Below the pieces are notes generated by a model. It ran no database searches and had not been told where the DNA came from. It saw only the letters and a program-made list of their open reading frames with translations. A stretch of DNA of 64,000 bases from Lineus longissimus (Eukaryota; Nemertea; Pilidiophora; Heteronemertea; Lineidae): NCBI RefSeq assembly GCF_910592395.1, contig NC_088309.1:15006599-15070598 (forward strand), read 5' to 3'. Below are positions 45,001 to 55,245 of this stretch, piece by piece. Position 1 is the first letter of the stretch. Each line of letters starts with the position of its first letter. Made by a program: the position numbers and the translations under genes.

Positions 45001-48000
45001 GTGGAGATTGGTCTCCTGGTGGGTATGAATTGTTCACGGGCCATACGTCCTTTGGATGTCGTCGCAGGTGCGGAAAACGACCCCTATGCTGTGAAAACTG
45101 CACTAGGATGGGGGGTGATTGGTAACATGAGTGCTAAAGATTCCGATCAGTCTCCACATTTTGCCTTTGCCACACGAGTAAAGGAGATAAGTCCTATGCA
45201 GATAGTGAAAATGTTTGAACAAGATTTCAGCGAGCTTTGTGGGAAGGATGAGGCAACTTCCGTGGAAGACAGACGATTCTTGGAGAAAGTCGGTGCCGGC
45301 ATTCGACAGCGTGAGGATGGGCATTTCGAGATTCCATTACCCTTTAGAGACGATGACGTGATACTCCCCAACAACAAGGATGCTGTCCTAGCAAGACAGG
45401 GGCGTCTCAAGGCCAAGCTGACTAGGGACTCCAAATACCGAGATGATTACTGCGGTTTCATGAGCAAGTTGTTTGAAAATGGTTACGCTGAATGTGTTCC
45501 TGATAACGAGATTGGTCTCAATGATGGTACTGTATACTATATACCCCACCATGGCGTATATCATCCGCGCAAACCCAATAAGCTACGCGTGGTGTTTGAT
45601 TGCGCTGCACAATTCTACAGAGAGGCATTGAACAGTCATTTACTCCGCAGTCCTGATATGCTAAATAATTTGACTGGTGTCTTAACTCGTTTTGGCAAAG
45701 AGACTCGAAGGGGTTCTGTGCGCATGTTACGTAGTGATAGAGGTTCAAATATGGTTGGAGGACGGAATGAGTTGAATGCGGCCCTGGCAGAGATGGACAA
45801 TAATAAGATAAGACATGAATTATTGAAGGACGAGTGTGATTGGGTGGAGTTCAAAATGAATTTTCCGCACTCGAGCCACATGGGGGGTGTGTGGGAGCGC
45901 ATGATTGGGTCCGCACGTAATGTCCTCACTGCTCTCCTCCAGGAAAATGGCCACCAGCTTGACGATGAGCTATTGCGCACTCTGTTAACTGAAGCCGAAT
46001 GCATAGTAAATAGTAGGCCGCTAACTGTTGTAGATACTAATTCTCCTGAATTGGAGCCACTTTCGCCTAGTCAGATACTTACACTAAAGTCTCGGGTTGT
46101 GAAACCGCTTCCAGGGGTGTTTGTCCGACAGGATTTATATTGTAGAAGGAGGTGGCGCCGCGTGCAGTTTCTGGCCAATCAGTTCTGGACCAGGTGGCGC
46201 AGTGAGTTCTTAACTACACTTCAGCCAAGCAAGAAGTGGAACAAGCCCACAAAAATTATGCAGACTGGTGATGTGGTCCTGATGATCGACGGGGAGCTGC
46301 CGCGGTGCCAGTGGCCTCTTGGTCGCATTGTAGAGACCTTTCCTAGTGCCGACGGGTTGGTTAGAAAGGTCATGTTGAAAGTTAGGGGCAAGAACATGGA
46401 ACGCCCCATCCATAAGCTCATTCTTCTGCTTGAGAATTCACCAGAAGTTAAGAACGATGTATCAGAGGGCAAGGACAACTAGTCCTGTTGTCTTAGGTCT
46501 AAAGATAGACATTTTCCTTGTGTGTATATGTACATGTATGTGCCTAGGGAGCGCTGGGATCATTTTTAAGCCAGGATTTGATTTGCAAACCCAGTGCATT
46601 TCAGTTAGGGTTTCTTGCAGTGGTGAAGTCTAATGATTATTGAATCGTTATGATCATGTGATTTCGCCCTACCACTAAATTTTGGGTTTTGTAACCGTTG
46701 TCCATGGACATACTATTCCATTTGATTCCGAGTGCGAAATTGCATTTCTTGAGAAGTTTAAAACTGAGGCAAATGCAGTATTGTATGATGCCTACCATGT
46801 TTTGGGTACCGGTATTTTTGTGGTCAGGTTTTGACCTCTTGTATTTGTGTTTAGCAACTTCCCAGTGGGCATTTCTGTTAAAGTAGTCATGGTTCTTGCC
46901 AAGGGTAGAGATCAGACAGCTGAATTTTACAGGGTTTTGACTGGCGTGTGAAAATGGTATTAACCCTTTTCAGGTTTAAATTTTGTTTGAATTTTAAATT
47001 GTGCCAATTTAGGAGAGGCATGTCACCGCCACTGGCGGCGACTTTGGAATTTGTTATTTTTGTTGAGCGCGCCTGTTTTGAATTTGGCGCTTAAAATTTT
47101 TTTGCGCCTTTTGGTGATTTTCCCATCGGGCACCACGCGAGCGTAGTTCCGCCCAAAAGCAGGAATCACGATGCTGTCATGTCAAATATCTTGTTTGCGA
47201 TTATTTTGCTGCTAATTACGAGTTTTAATTGGAGGATCGCAAGTGGCAACAGAGGTAAACAATCATAAGAATTTATATAAGGTCATGCAGCACAGCACTG
47301 ATGAATCTATTATTGATAAGACCTGTAAATTTGGTTTTTGAAGATGTAAAATCTCCGTGAAGTCACGTTGGTGGTGTTTTTTGGTATCAATAGATGGCGC
47401 CACCGGCCAATTGATGATTCTGGGCCTTTATTAGACGAACTTGGCTTTATTAGATGCCATAATTGTATGGTCTGTCCACAGTTCTGTTGCCTTGAGATGC
47501 TGAAGCTGTCATAATACAGTAACCCTAAGATCTGATGTCCTCCAGTAGACTTTTACTGCCACATTTGATGGTAATTCACAGTATTTAAATTACGTCTTTT
47601 AGTAGATGGTACAGCACCCAATTTCATTCTGATCTGGTTGTCTCCCAGCGGTCTTTACTGTACAATGCTGTTGTTTGCATTTAAAGGGGCTATATGCCGA
47701 GATCTGTTCAAGATTTAACTTACTGTAAGGTTCCCAAGTTATGCTTTGAAACTTAAAGTCTGAATTTATTTCTTTTGTAGTTTTACGTGAATCTTGTCAT
47801 GAACATGGTGGTGATAACGATGGAGCCAATAAAGACCTAAGAAAGGGAAACGACGACTTCTTGCGTTTTTACGTGTTATTTCGAATTAAGCCTGACAGCA
47901 GCCACAGAGATGACATGGAAGCACTAAGGAAGTCAGTAAATTTCATCACTCTCTTTTTCATCACTTCTACATGGAATTAACATGCAAAAATTTACATTTG

Positions 48001-49425
48001 GAGATGCTAGTCTCAAGAGTAGGAAGTCCTTAGGATATTTTTGACAGACTGAATGATAAATTCAAACAGGGAATTTGGTGAGCAACAGCTCGTAATCAAA
48101 ATGAAATGGTCCAGGGACCATGTGCTCACCTGTGTCGAAGGGGAGGCTATGGAGTCAGTGATTCTGACATTGGTAAAGCTGTATATATCATTTTATGGTC
48201 AGACCAGCAATTGTCAATGATCCCTGTATGGTGCACAGGATGTGCATTTGTAAATACAAGGTCTAATTTGGTGTGGTAATCAGTTGTTGACCTTTGGCCC
48301 CCTATTGGCCAAACCGTAAATCGTATGACGCCACGATTCAGTCTCTGAGTAAAGGTCACCCAAGGGTAAATATGTCCCAAGTTTGAGTTCAATAGCCTCA
48401 GCGGTTACAAAACGTGCCACCATTGACTAACAGCGGTGCCGTCGGCGAACTTTGACCTATCTTACCTTGAAAATTACGTCAAATCAAAAACCCGGAGGAT
48501 ATGTGATGTCCTATTAGTAGAAGTGCCTACCATATTTTTTTAAAATTTTTCGGACCAGTAATAAGGGAGAAAACGCATTTCTTCATTTTTTACCTTTGGC
48601 CCCCTGGTGGCCAAACCGTGAAACATATGAGACCACGTTTTGGTCTCTGAGTAGTGGTCACCAAGGGGTACATGTGTACTAAGTTTCAGTTCAGTGGCTT
48701 TAGCGGTAACAAAACGTGCCACCCATGTCTAACGACGATGGACGACGGACGATGACGGACGCTGCGTGATGGTAAAGGCTCACAGGTGAGCCAAAAAGCA
48801 TTGGAGGTGCCCCCATATAAAAATATAACCCTCATTAAAAGTGAAGTACATTTGTTTGACATTTCGTCTATTTTGTTCAGATCTGGTACAGAGGAAGAAT
48901 ACAACGAGCGTGAACAGTTACTCCAAGAGATTCGCGAATTAAAGGAAGAAGCAGACACGGTTAAGAAGGACAAGAAGGTCGAAGACAAGCGCAATAGGGA
49001 AAAAGAGGAAAATGAGGGGGAAGCAATCCGCCTCAAAGCGATGGAGGGAATGAACAGTAGGTGATATATAATTGTCATGGCCTTCAACATTCTTCTTATA
49101 CTTATTGATATGTATTCTCATAGCTTGATGATGGATCACCCCCTCATCATTCATTACAAGTCATTGCAGTATTATCTAAATGCAAGGTGTTTGAAATAGT
49201 TGTTTGAAGAATATTATGTTATTCTGTTTTTTTTCAGAGCCAGAAGTAACTCCAACAAAGAAAGCAAAATTTGATGTTGGGGAGTACCTAACGAAGAAAC
49301 TTGAGTTGGAAACCCGCAGGTTTGAGGCCGAGAAAGAGAAGATAGCAGCAGAGGCTCAGGAGAAACGTGCTATGATTGAACTTTTGGGGAAATTAGCCAG
49401 TGACATGAACAAAAAAGAACAGTAA
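42015..49425 (+). CDS. MYB/SANT-like Harbinger partner gene, exon 1 split by a BEL element
   Basis: Exon 1 is 42015-42239 plus 47912-47931 around the BEL insertion; exon 2 48881-49056; exon 3 49238-49425. Phases 2 and 1 fit. The N-terminus (RFTPSVNILFLREIVAVPPF, then RSLKDRLTGLLANFV) is the MYB-like domain of a family I recall as common in invertebrates. Then LRKSGTEEEYNEREQLLQEI, a Glu/Lys coiled coil, a PTKKAKFD motif and a charged helical tail. It lies tail to tail with the transposase at 49967-51037, so the two probably form one Harbinger element. AATAAA follows. Broken by the retroelement in this allele. Confidence 0.8.
42240..43126 (+). repeat. 5' LTR of the BEL/Pao element
   Basis: 887 bp, starting with the near-palindrome CACCGCCACTGGCGGCGA. 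TATATAA at 42494-42500 is the likely core promoter. Confidence 0.93.
42494..42500 (+). promoter_or_regulatory. TATA box in the BEL LTR
   Basis: TATATAA in ATTTATATAAGGTCATG; same in the 3' LTR at 47274. Confidence 0.55.
43159..46482 (+). pseudogene. BEL/Pao gag-pol polyprotein with RT core deleted and one stop
   Basis: ATG at 43159 in GACAATGGC. The Gag start includes a coiled coil (EKERLLIEAKEENRQL). TAA at 43513-43515 is in frame just before the conserved GD...W block; the frame then runs unbroken to 46482. Order: gag domain (YYLSKYTGGEARMCI), zinc knuckles (CVLCSTGNHSLDFC, CLGCFKWGHRVRDC), aspartic protease (VVYALLDEQSDACFV), start of RT (VYHPRKPNKLRVVFDCAA, LLRSPDMLNNLTGVLTRF), then directly integrase (VRMLRSDRGSNMVGG, HMGGVWERMIGSAR) and its C-terminal domain. 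The YVDD centre, RNase H and the integrase N-terminus with its first Asp are missing; the join is near 45,690. Copies of this type could move only with proteins supplied in trans. Confidence 0.9.
46483..47020 (+). other. BEL 3' untranslated part
   Basis: No ORF recognised. Ends AGGAGAGGCA before the 3' LTR, a short purine tract. Confidence 0.5.
47021..47906 (+). repeat. 3' LTR of the BEL/Pao element
   Basis: 886 bp, near-identical to 42240-43126. Confidence 0.93.
48099..48797 (-). mobile_element. Helentron-like element copy C with endonuclease tail
   Basis: Lies in intron 1 of the MYB-like gene. On the minus strand it ends GGTGAGCACATGGTCCCTGG and on into ACCATTTCATTTT; the other end (48,775-48,797) is GGCTCACAGGTGAGCCAAAA. 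Interior blocks (CCCCCTGGTGGCCAAAC, GGGGTACATGTGTACTAAG) match copies A and B. Confidence 0.6.
48147..48275 (-). pseudogene. Endonuclease C-terminus ending just before the element terminus
   Basis: TTDYHTKLDLVFTNA and DNCWSDHKMIYTALP then a TAG stop at 48147; the hairpin terminus begins about 20 bp further on. The same domain end as at 6,560-6,705. This ties the repeat terminus to an element whose ORF ends in an endonuclease. Confidence 0.65.
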
Positions 49426-49497
49426 AGTCGAATGGCATAAGATTTAATGAAAATGGCAAGGAAGAAAATGTTGATTATTTAATGAACATTTTGTAAA

Positions 49498-49503
49498 CAA
49501 TAA
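49498..49503 (+). terminator. Polyadenylation signal AATAAA of the MYB-like gene
   Basis: AATAAA about 75 bp after the stop at 49425. Confidence 0.6.
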
Positions 49504-49509
49504 AATTGC

Positions 49510-49960
49510 ATTCACGTTTTAATTGTCACTGTAAAACATGAGTGTGCGCAGGCTATGAACAGTCAGTCCCAATATTGAAATCAGCCCAGACTCACTGGAT
49601 TTGTTGTGAATTTTTGAATTGCTTATTAAATGTTATGCAGCTAAGCTTACTATATACTATCTCTTTTCTGTTCCTTGAGGTCTGAAGGGTGGTCATGTAT
49701 GGAACCCTGCCACTCTTATTCTGGTCGAAACAATGGTGCCAATACTTCAGCAATCCAGTTCTATCATGTGCAACAGAGAACAGTCCAATAGTTCTAATAT
49801 TACTGGAAAAGACTGAATGAAGTCGAAGAGGAAAACATGAAACGGCGTTGAGATGGATATCTTACACCGTAGGGTGCTGCCATCTGGTTATAGGATGATG
49901 ACCTAAACGTTTTGTCTTCACTAATCTTCTTTTGTCACTAAGACATGGATTGTCTTCAAT
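49510..49960. other. Spacer between convergent Harbinger genes
   Basis: No ORF or repeat recognised; AATAAA-type signals on the minus strand are not obvious. Confidence 0.4.
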
Positions 49961-49966
49961 AAAGCC

Positions 49967-51037
49967 CTATTGCAAGGCCAAGTAGTCTTCCAGTGCTGGT
50001 GGGTCAACACTGAAATACGTGCTAGTGACCGAGCCATTCAGACAGGTGTGGCAATTTGAAAACAAAGCCCCTACCATGTACAATTTGCCAACAGGCTGGA
50101 GGTACAGTTTCAAGTTTTTTTTTAAGTCCAAGAAAGCGAAGTTCAACACAATTTTTCCAAATTGCCATTCCACACATTCACGTACGGCACTCATGCTTTA
50201 GTTGAAAGCCCTTTGCTCGTCAGTCACAACGGCACCCCTGAATGGTGCTAGAAGCTGATCCCTGATGGGATAAGCCGGATCCCCATAGAGACACATAGGT
50301 GTGTTATCAATCAACCTGTAGTTGACCCTAACCAACTCCGGCAATAGGTTGCTCATTCTCAGCATGCCTGAATCATGTCTACGTCCCTCAACAGGACCGT
50401 AAAGATTAACGATGAGACCATTGGGAGCCACAACGGATTGGAACTTAAGACAGTGCACCCTTTTATGTCCACTAAAGCATAGCCTTTGGTTGACTGTTGG
50501 TCGGCAAATCGGCCTAGGTGTACCATCTATAAACCCACAACAATTCCTAAGAGCAGCTCCCTTCTCGTGGACAGTATCTGCGAAGTGACGAATGGTGGCT
50601 ATGGTCATCCATGGATGGGCATCCAGGCCAGTGAACTTCGTTCTAAAGCGCGAATAGACATCTTCAAGGACTGTTGTGATTATTGCGGACAAAACACTTT
50701 TGGGCCTTCCAAACTCTTTTTCTAACTCGCAAAGCCTATTTGGATAAACAAAACGTCGCAGCAGCATACACAGCCCGTCATGACCAGTAACGATAGACCT
50801 ATCACCTGCTTTGTACACAGGTGGGATACCTAGAGCAACGACCATTTGTGTGATTTGCTCTTTCATAAACCGAAACATTACTTTGGCTTGCTCATCTGTT
50901 ATCTGATTTATGTTGAAACGATTGTAAGTTGGGTCAAAGGTTGACGATGATGGTTTCACATCTTCTAAACTATAAACAAGAAGGTCATCGTCGTCTGACA
51001 ACAAGGCCAAATCTCTCAAGTTCAAATCTGCCGCCAT
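49967..51037 (-). pseudogene. Harbinger-like DDE transposase, one in-frame stop
   Basis: ATG at 51037 (AAATGGCGGCAG context on the minus strand). About 355 aa to the stop at 49967. GFIDGTPRPICRP (first Asp), NQRLCFSGHKRVHCLKFQSV, GPVEGRRHDSGMLRMS (second Asp), YGDPAYPIRDQL, and VRECVEWQFGKIVLNFAF (Glu), then LYMVGALFSNCHTC. TAA at 50198-50200 interrupts the frame between RAFN and SMSAV; both sides are in the same frame, and the catalytic Glu lies after the stop. It differs clearly from the transposase at 12,821, so it is a second Harbinger lineage. Paired with the MYB-like gene ending at 49425. Confidence 0.87.
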
Positions 51038-51289
51038 TTTTACATCTAGACATGGATGACATCTAACGGCAAAAAACGTAACTCGCCGACATAGCCGAAC
51101 CAAAAAAACGACGTTACGACAACGAGATCGAGAACGGCTCAGGCGTGACGCAATCTATCCCGGTCTCGATCTCGGAAACGACGTAGCCCAATCTCTCTAA
51201 TAAACATAACGTTGCATCAGGATAACATATCACCTGCAAACGTGCAAAGTTTCGAGACGAAACACTACCCGAAAATGGCACTTTATCGA

Positions 51290-51765
51290 GCCGCCTTATA
51301 GTATTATGATATAGATAGGAGGTTTATGTACCAAGTTTCAAGTTCATAGCTTTGGCGGTTAAGAAACGTGCCATAGTTACACTTGAACAGCCAACTTACC
51401 CCATTTGACCTCTGCGACGTTGAAAAGTAGTTCAAATTAAAAACCTGTATGTTATATGATGTATCCTTGCTAAGAGTACCTACTACCACAAATTTGTTTT
51501 TGAAAACAAGTCACGAATAAGCGAGATATCCCACTTTTTAGATATTTACTTTTGGCCCCCTGGTGGACAAGTTGAAAATCAGATCGGACCAAAATTCAGT
51601 GTCAGAGGTCATCTGACCTAGGGGGTCTTGTGTACAAAGTTTCAAATTCATAGGCCAAGCAGTTAAGAAACGTGCCGCTGCTTTTAAAGTAGGATACTGC
51701 GACGACAACGGACACTGCCGTATTTATTACTAAGTATACTCCCCTATGGTGAGCCCAAAAGTGAC
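51290..51765. mobile_element. Degenerate Helentron-like repeat fragment
   Basis: GGTTAAGAAACGTGCCATAG, CATTTGACCTCTGCGACGTT and GGCCCCCTGGTGGACAAG match the internal unit of copies A and B; it ends with ATGGTGAGCCCAAAA near 51,762. Confidence 0.55.
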
Positions 51766-51943
51766 ACTTTTCGCTTGTAAGGGCATGCCGGTAGAGGAAC
51801 TGAAATCTGGTACATTTTGTATTGGATGCTTTAATAGGCAGCCGTTAAATAGTAATGAATGATTAATTTTTCACACGTCACGGCTCAAGTTTTTCTTTTG
51901 TTTCTCAGTGAAAGCATGACTCAAGACATGCAATGGGTGTCTA

Positions 51944-52573
51944 AGGCTGATGTTACATAGGAATGAGCTACTCACGCCACATTTTTCATCGACTCACGGC
52001 TCATTTTCACGTGTCACTCCTCATTTGTCACGAGTGACCGCGGCGGTTTACATACAGATCATTTTTCGCTCGTTCATTTGTCACTTGGATTTTCTCGGCG
52101 ACGCACATGGTCTCAGAAGAAGAAGAGATGGCAGCCATGCTGCTCCTGATGGAGAATAGAAAACGTAAGCGGAGGCGACGGACGAGAACAATGTGGTACA
52201 TAAAAGTGCTGCATTTTTGCATTTTTTGTTTCTCATTTCCAATCGAAATTAGCTATTGTGTTAATGTGTAAACTAATGAAAATGCCGAAAAGTAGCTATA
52301 CTCACAGTTTCGAAGGCGATATCACTACAAATGCACATGGACGTCCACTTTCTTTGCCAGCTCATTTCACAAAGAATGAACATGTCCATTCATCGCCTCA
52401 CGCGTGAAATGACATGAAATGACGTGAGGCGACGAATGCGGGCAAAACTTACAAAATTCACTTCAATGAGAACAGGTCAATAGGTTTTCCAATGTCCATT
52501 CATCAGCTCACGAATGACAAGTGACAAATGAGTCGTGAGTCGATGAAACGTGAGGTCTATGTAACTTCAGCCT
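51944..52573. mobile_element. Tc1/mariner-type MITE with TA duplication
   Basis: TIR AGGCTGATGTTACATAG on the left and AGGCTGAAGTTACATAG inverted on the right; TA at 51942 and 52574. Further inward CATCGACTCACG(G/A)CTCATTT is also inverted. 630 bp, no ORF. Confidence 0.85.
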
Positions 52574-52599
52574 TATTGTGTGCTTCTATCAACGAACGC

Positions 52600-53250
52600 A
52601 AGGAAAACGTGAGCCGTGAGGCCTGAAAAGTGAATCATTCATTCCCAAGTAACAGCTGCCGTAGGGACAAATATAGGAATGTAGAAGAAATGTTACTTGA
52701 CACAACGAAATCTGGAGCTCTGTTAAAACAAAAAAATTCTTTCTCTAATACATGCACAGCAGAAAAAAAAATGTTCAATCAAACACAATAATTTTCATTA
52801 GTCATGAAGATGACAAAAATGTATGTGCTTACCCGTGTTAACCAAAACAAAGAATTCCATTATACAGTTCAGTACGAGCCTTGTTGTTTCCTTGGACGAT
52901 GTTAAGGCAAATTTTAATTTACAAATCTTGCAGGTTTCAAGATCAAGAAACCTTAAAAAAAGATGTGATGTGGCCAAAAAGAAGAGGGTCTGACTGACTT
53001 AACATGCTAAAACAGGTAGAACAATGTTTTTCGCGCTCAGCAAAGTTCGAGAAAATAAAACACTACAAAAATCAAATTTCAATTGATATTACTGTTGTAG
53101 GATAGGAGAGACCAAGAAACTAAATCAAATCGGCATGAAAAATGTCTTTTCACAAAACCATGAAGTACAATAGCCACAAATTTTTCCCGTTTTAGTATTT
53201 CACAGACACGTTTGTAAATTTGGACTCAATAAATTGAGTTCTACCTGTCT
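52600..53250. other. No recognisable gene
   Basis: AT-rich, poly-A stretches, no supported ORF. Confidence 0.45.
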
Positions 53251-53258
53251 GCAGTCTA

Positions 53259-54042
53259 AAAGGGGCTGTTCATTTTAAAAATCATGGTTGCCTTTTGTGG
53301 TCCCTGAGAAAATGGAAAGAGCTATGAATTTTCAATTCACAAGGGTCATTCTAGGCATGAAATAATTCAACGATAATGGTGCAAAAGTGAATTTGATTTA
53401 AATTCATTATTCAAAACAGGGACTTTGATTTTGAAGTCCGAAAACGATAACATTTCAGGAAAAGCTTGCCTAGCAATATGGGTTTTGAAAAGAATCCCAA
53501 ACACATTTCACCAATATAATCTTGTGGTTTTTTATCCCAAATAGCAAAAAAATAGTGATGAAAGCGGTCTGATATTTGTGTTTTTCAAGAAGGAAACTCT
53601 GTGAAAATCCTTATCCTACTGTCCACTCTCATCATGAACCAGTCTTGTCAAGGCAAGGACTGCCAACGGGCCAATTATAAAGCATAGGCCCTCAACTGGT
53701 TCATACCCTTTCCAAGCACAATAGAGGGAGCAGTGGGACTCATACTTGACAACCCTGGGGAAGAACAGGTCAGATGGCCTACTTCCTTGGCACAAGTCAA
53801 TTTCATTCAATTTCACAGCATAACTTGCCAATTCAGTTACCGGTAGTGGTTTTGGTTCTTTTAATTCCTACTGTGATTTTGGGACTTGTTTCGAATCATC
53901 ATTTTTGAAAAATTAATTTACTATTCTATTTCTATTCTATTTCATGCCCAGAGTGACCCCTGTAAATGCCAAACTCATAGCTCTTTCCATTTTCTTAGGG
54001 ACCACAAAAGGAACCCTTGATTTTAAAATGAACAGCCCCTTT
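53259..54042. mobile_element. MITE with long (about 130 bp) TIRs and TA duplication
   Basis: Left AAAGGGGCTGTTCATTTTAA and inverted right end match, and similarity goes on through TTTTGTGGTCCCT and AAAATGGAAAGAGCTATGA to GGCATGAAATA. TA at 53257-53258 and 54043-54044. 784 bp. Confidence 0.87.
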
Positions 54043-54049
54043 TAAACGT

Positions 54050-54655
54050 TTGAACAGACTTGTGCTGAACTGATGCATACTCAACATATGTACGTACTAT
54101 AACTACATGTAAAAAAACATAATTAGGGCCTATTGGTGAACCTGCAAATTAGCAGAGCTACATGTACATTCACATAACTTAAGCAATGAATGGCTCATGG
54201 TAAAGCCAGTGAAATGATCCGCCTCCTAACGAGCACCCTGCCAGAGTTTCTCAAAAATATGTACACAAAAATACATACTATGCTCAAAAGACATGGTCAT
54301 GGTATCATTCTAAAGCAGAATAGAACAAGTTTTGTTTCCAAGGACCAGTTTTTCTTAAATGTTTTCGAGATTAAAGAGGCAGATGAAATCCTTAAAATAG
54401 TCTGACGAATGGAAGTGGTCCAAGTTGATTGTAAAATCATGCATGTTTTCAACTAAACCACCCCAACTTCGTAATACTGTAATTTCTTGGTTAAAGCAAC
54501 AGTACATTACATACTCGTAAATCAGAGGGGCTACTTTTTCACCACGTGCATACCAGAATCACGGAAATTGACGATTGGCAGAGAAAAACTTTTCTCACTA
54601 TTAAAAGTAGAATTTGCAGTCAAGATGAATGGAAATTAACAATCGGCGGGGAGAA
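54050..54655. other. No supported gene
   Basis: A 71-codon ORF at 54190-54405 has no recognisable domain or splice context; nothing else is seen. Confidence 0.4.
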
Positions 54656-55162
54656 AAACAAGAGGCCCAAGGGCCTGGCGCTCAGCTGAAATGGATAGGT
54701 GAAGGCAAGGGCCAAGTGTGTGTCGGTACCGTTATTATGAGGCAACGTGAAGCTATAACGTCTAGCACGCAGAAGTGCTGATGCGAAAGACCTTCTTGCT
54801 ATATCAGTGCATGCTGAAGTACTGAGTTGACGTCACCCTGGTATTATGACGTAAAGTCATTTCTATTGCCGTTGCAGTAGTGGGGTGTGTGATGACGTCA
54901 AGGAGTTGTGTGGTGACGTCAAAGAGTGGAGTCCTTGTCTTCATGCAGCGTAGGTGGAACTAATAACATGCACATGGACACAAGGTACATAATTATTACA
55001 GTGTATTTTGTGAGGTGGGGCCTGGTGCTTTACAATGGTCAAATGAACCGACTGTTGTCTGGACATTGATGAAGTGGATGCAGCCAAATGTTTGGGACGG
55101 TCTTTTTTGTATGTGAAGAAAAGAAGATAAAGAGTTGGTTAACAAAATGAACTTTATTGGTG

Positions 55163-55245
55163 CGGCAGATATTTGATGCCTTTCGGCAGATATTTGAAGC
55201 GCCTTGCGGCTGATATTTGTTGCCTTGCGGCAGATATTTGATAAC
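55163..55245 (+). repeat. Tandem repeat of CGGCAGATATTTGATGCCTT, four units
   Basis: Four imperfect copies of 22-28 bp; minus-strand translation gives repeated ISAARQQ-like peptides, not a gene. Confidence 0.85.

Larger units (their letters stand above)
42240..47906 (+). mobile_element. BEL/Pao LTR retrotransposon with perfect GAGAT duplication
   Basis: LTRs 42240-43126 and 47021-47906 start TGTCACCGCC and end CAGCCACA; they differ by one T in a T-run near 42,316. GAGAT lies at 42235-42239 and 47907-47911. The single polyprotein frame has one stop and a large in-frame deletion. Inserted in exon 1 of the MYB-like gene, same orientation. Confidence 0.95.
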
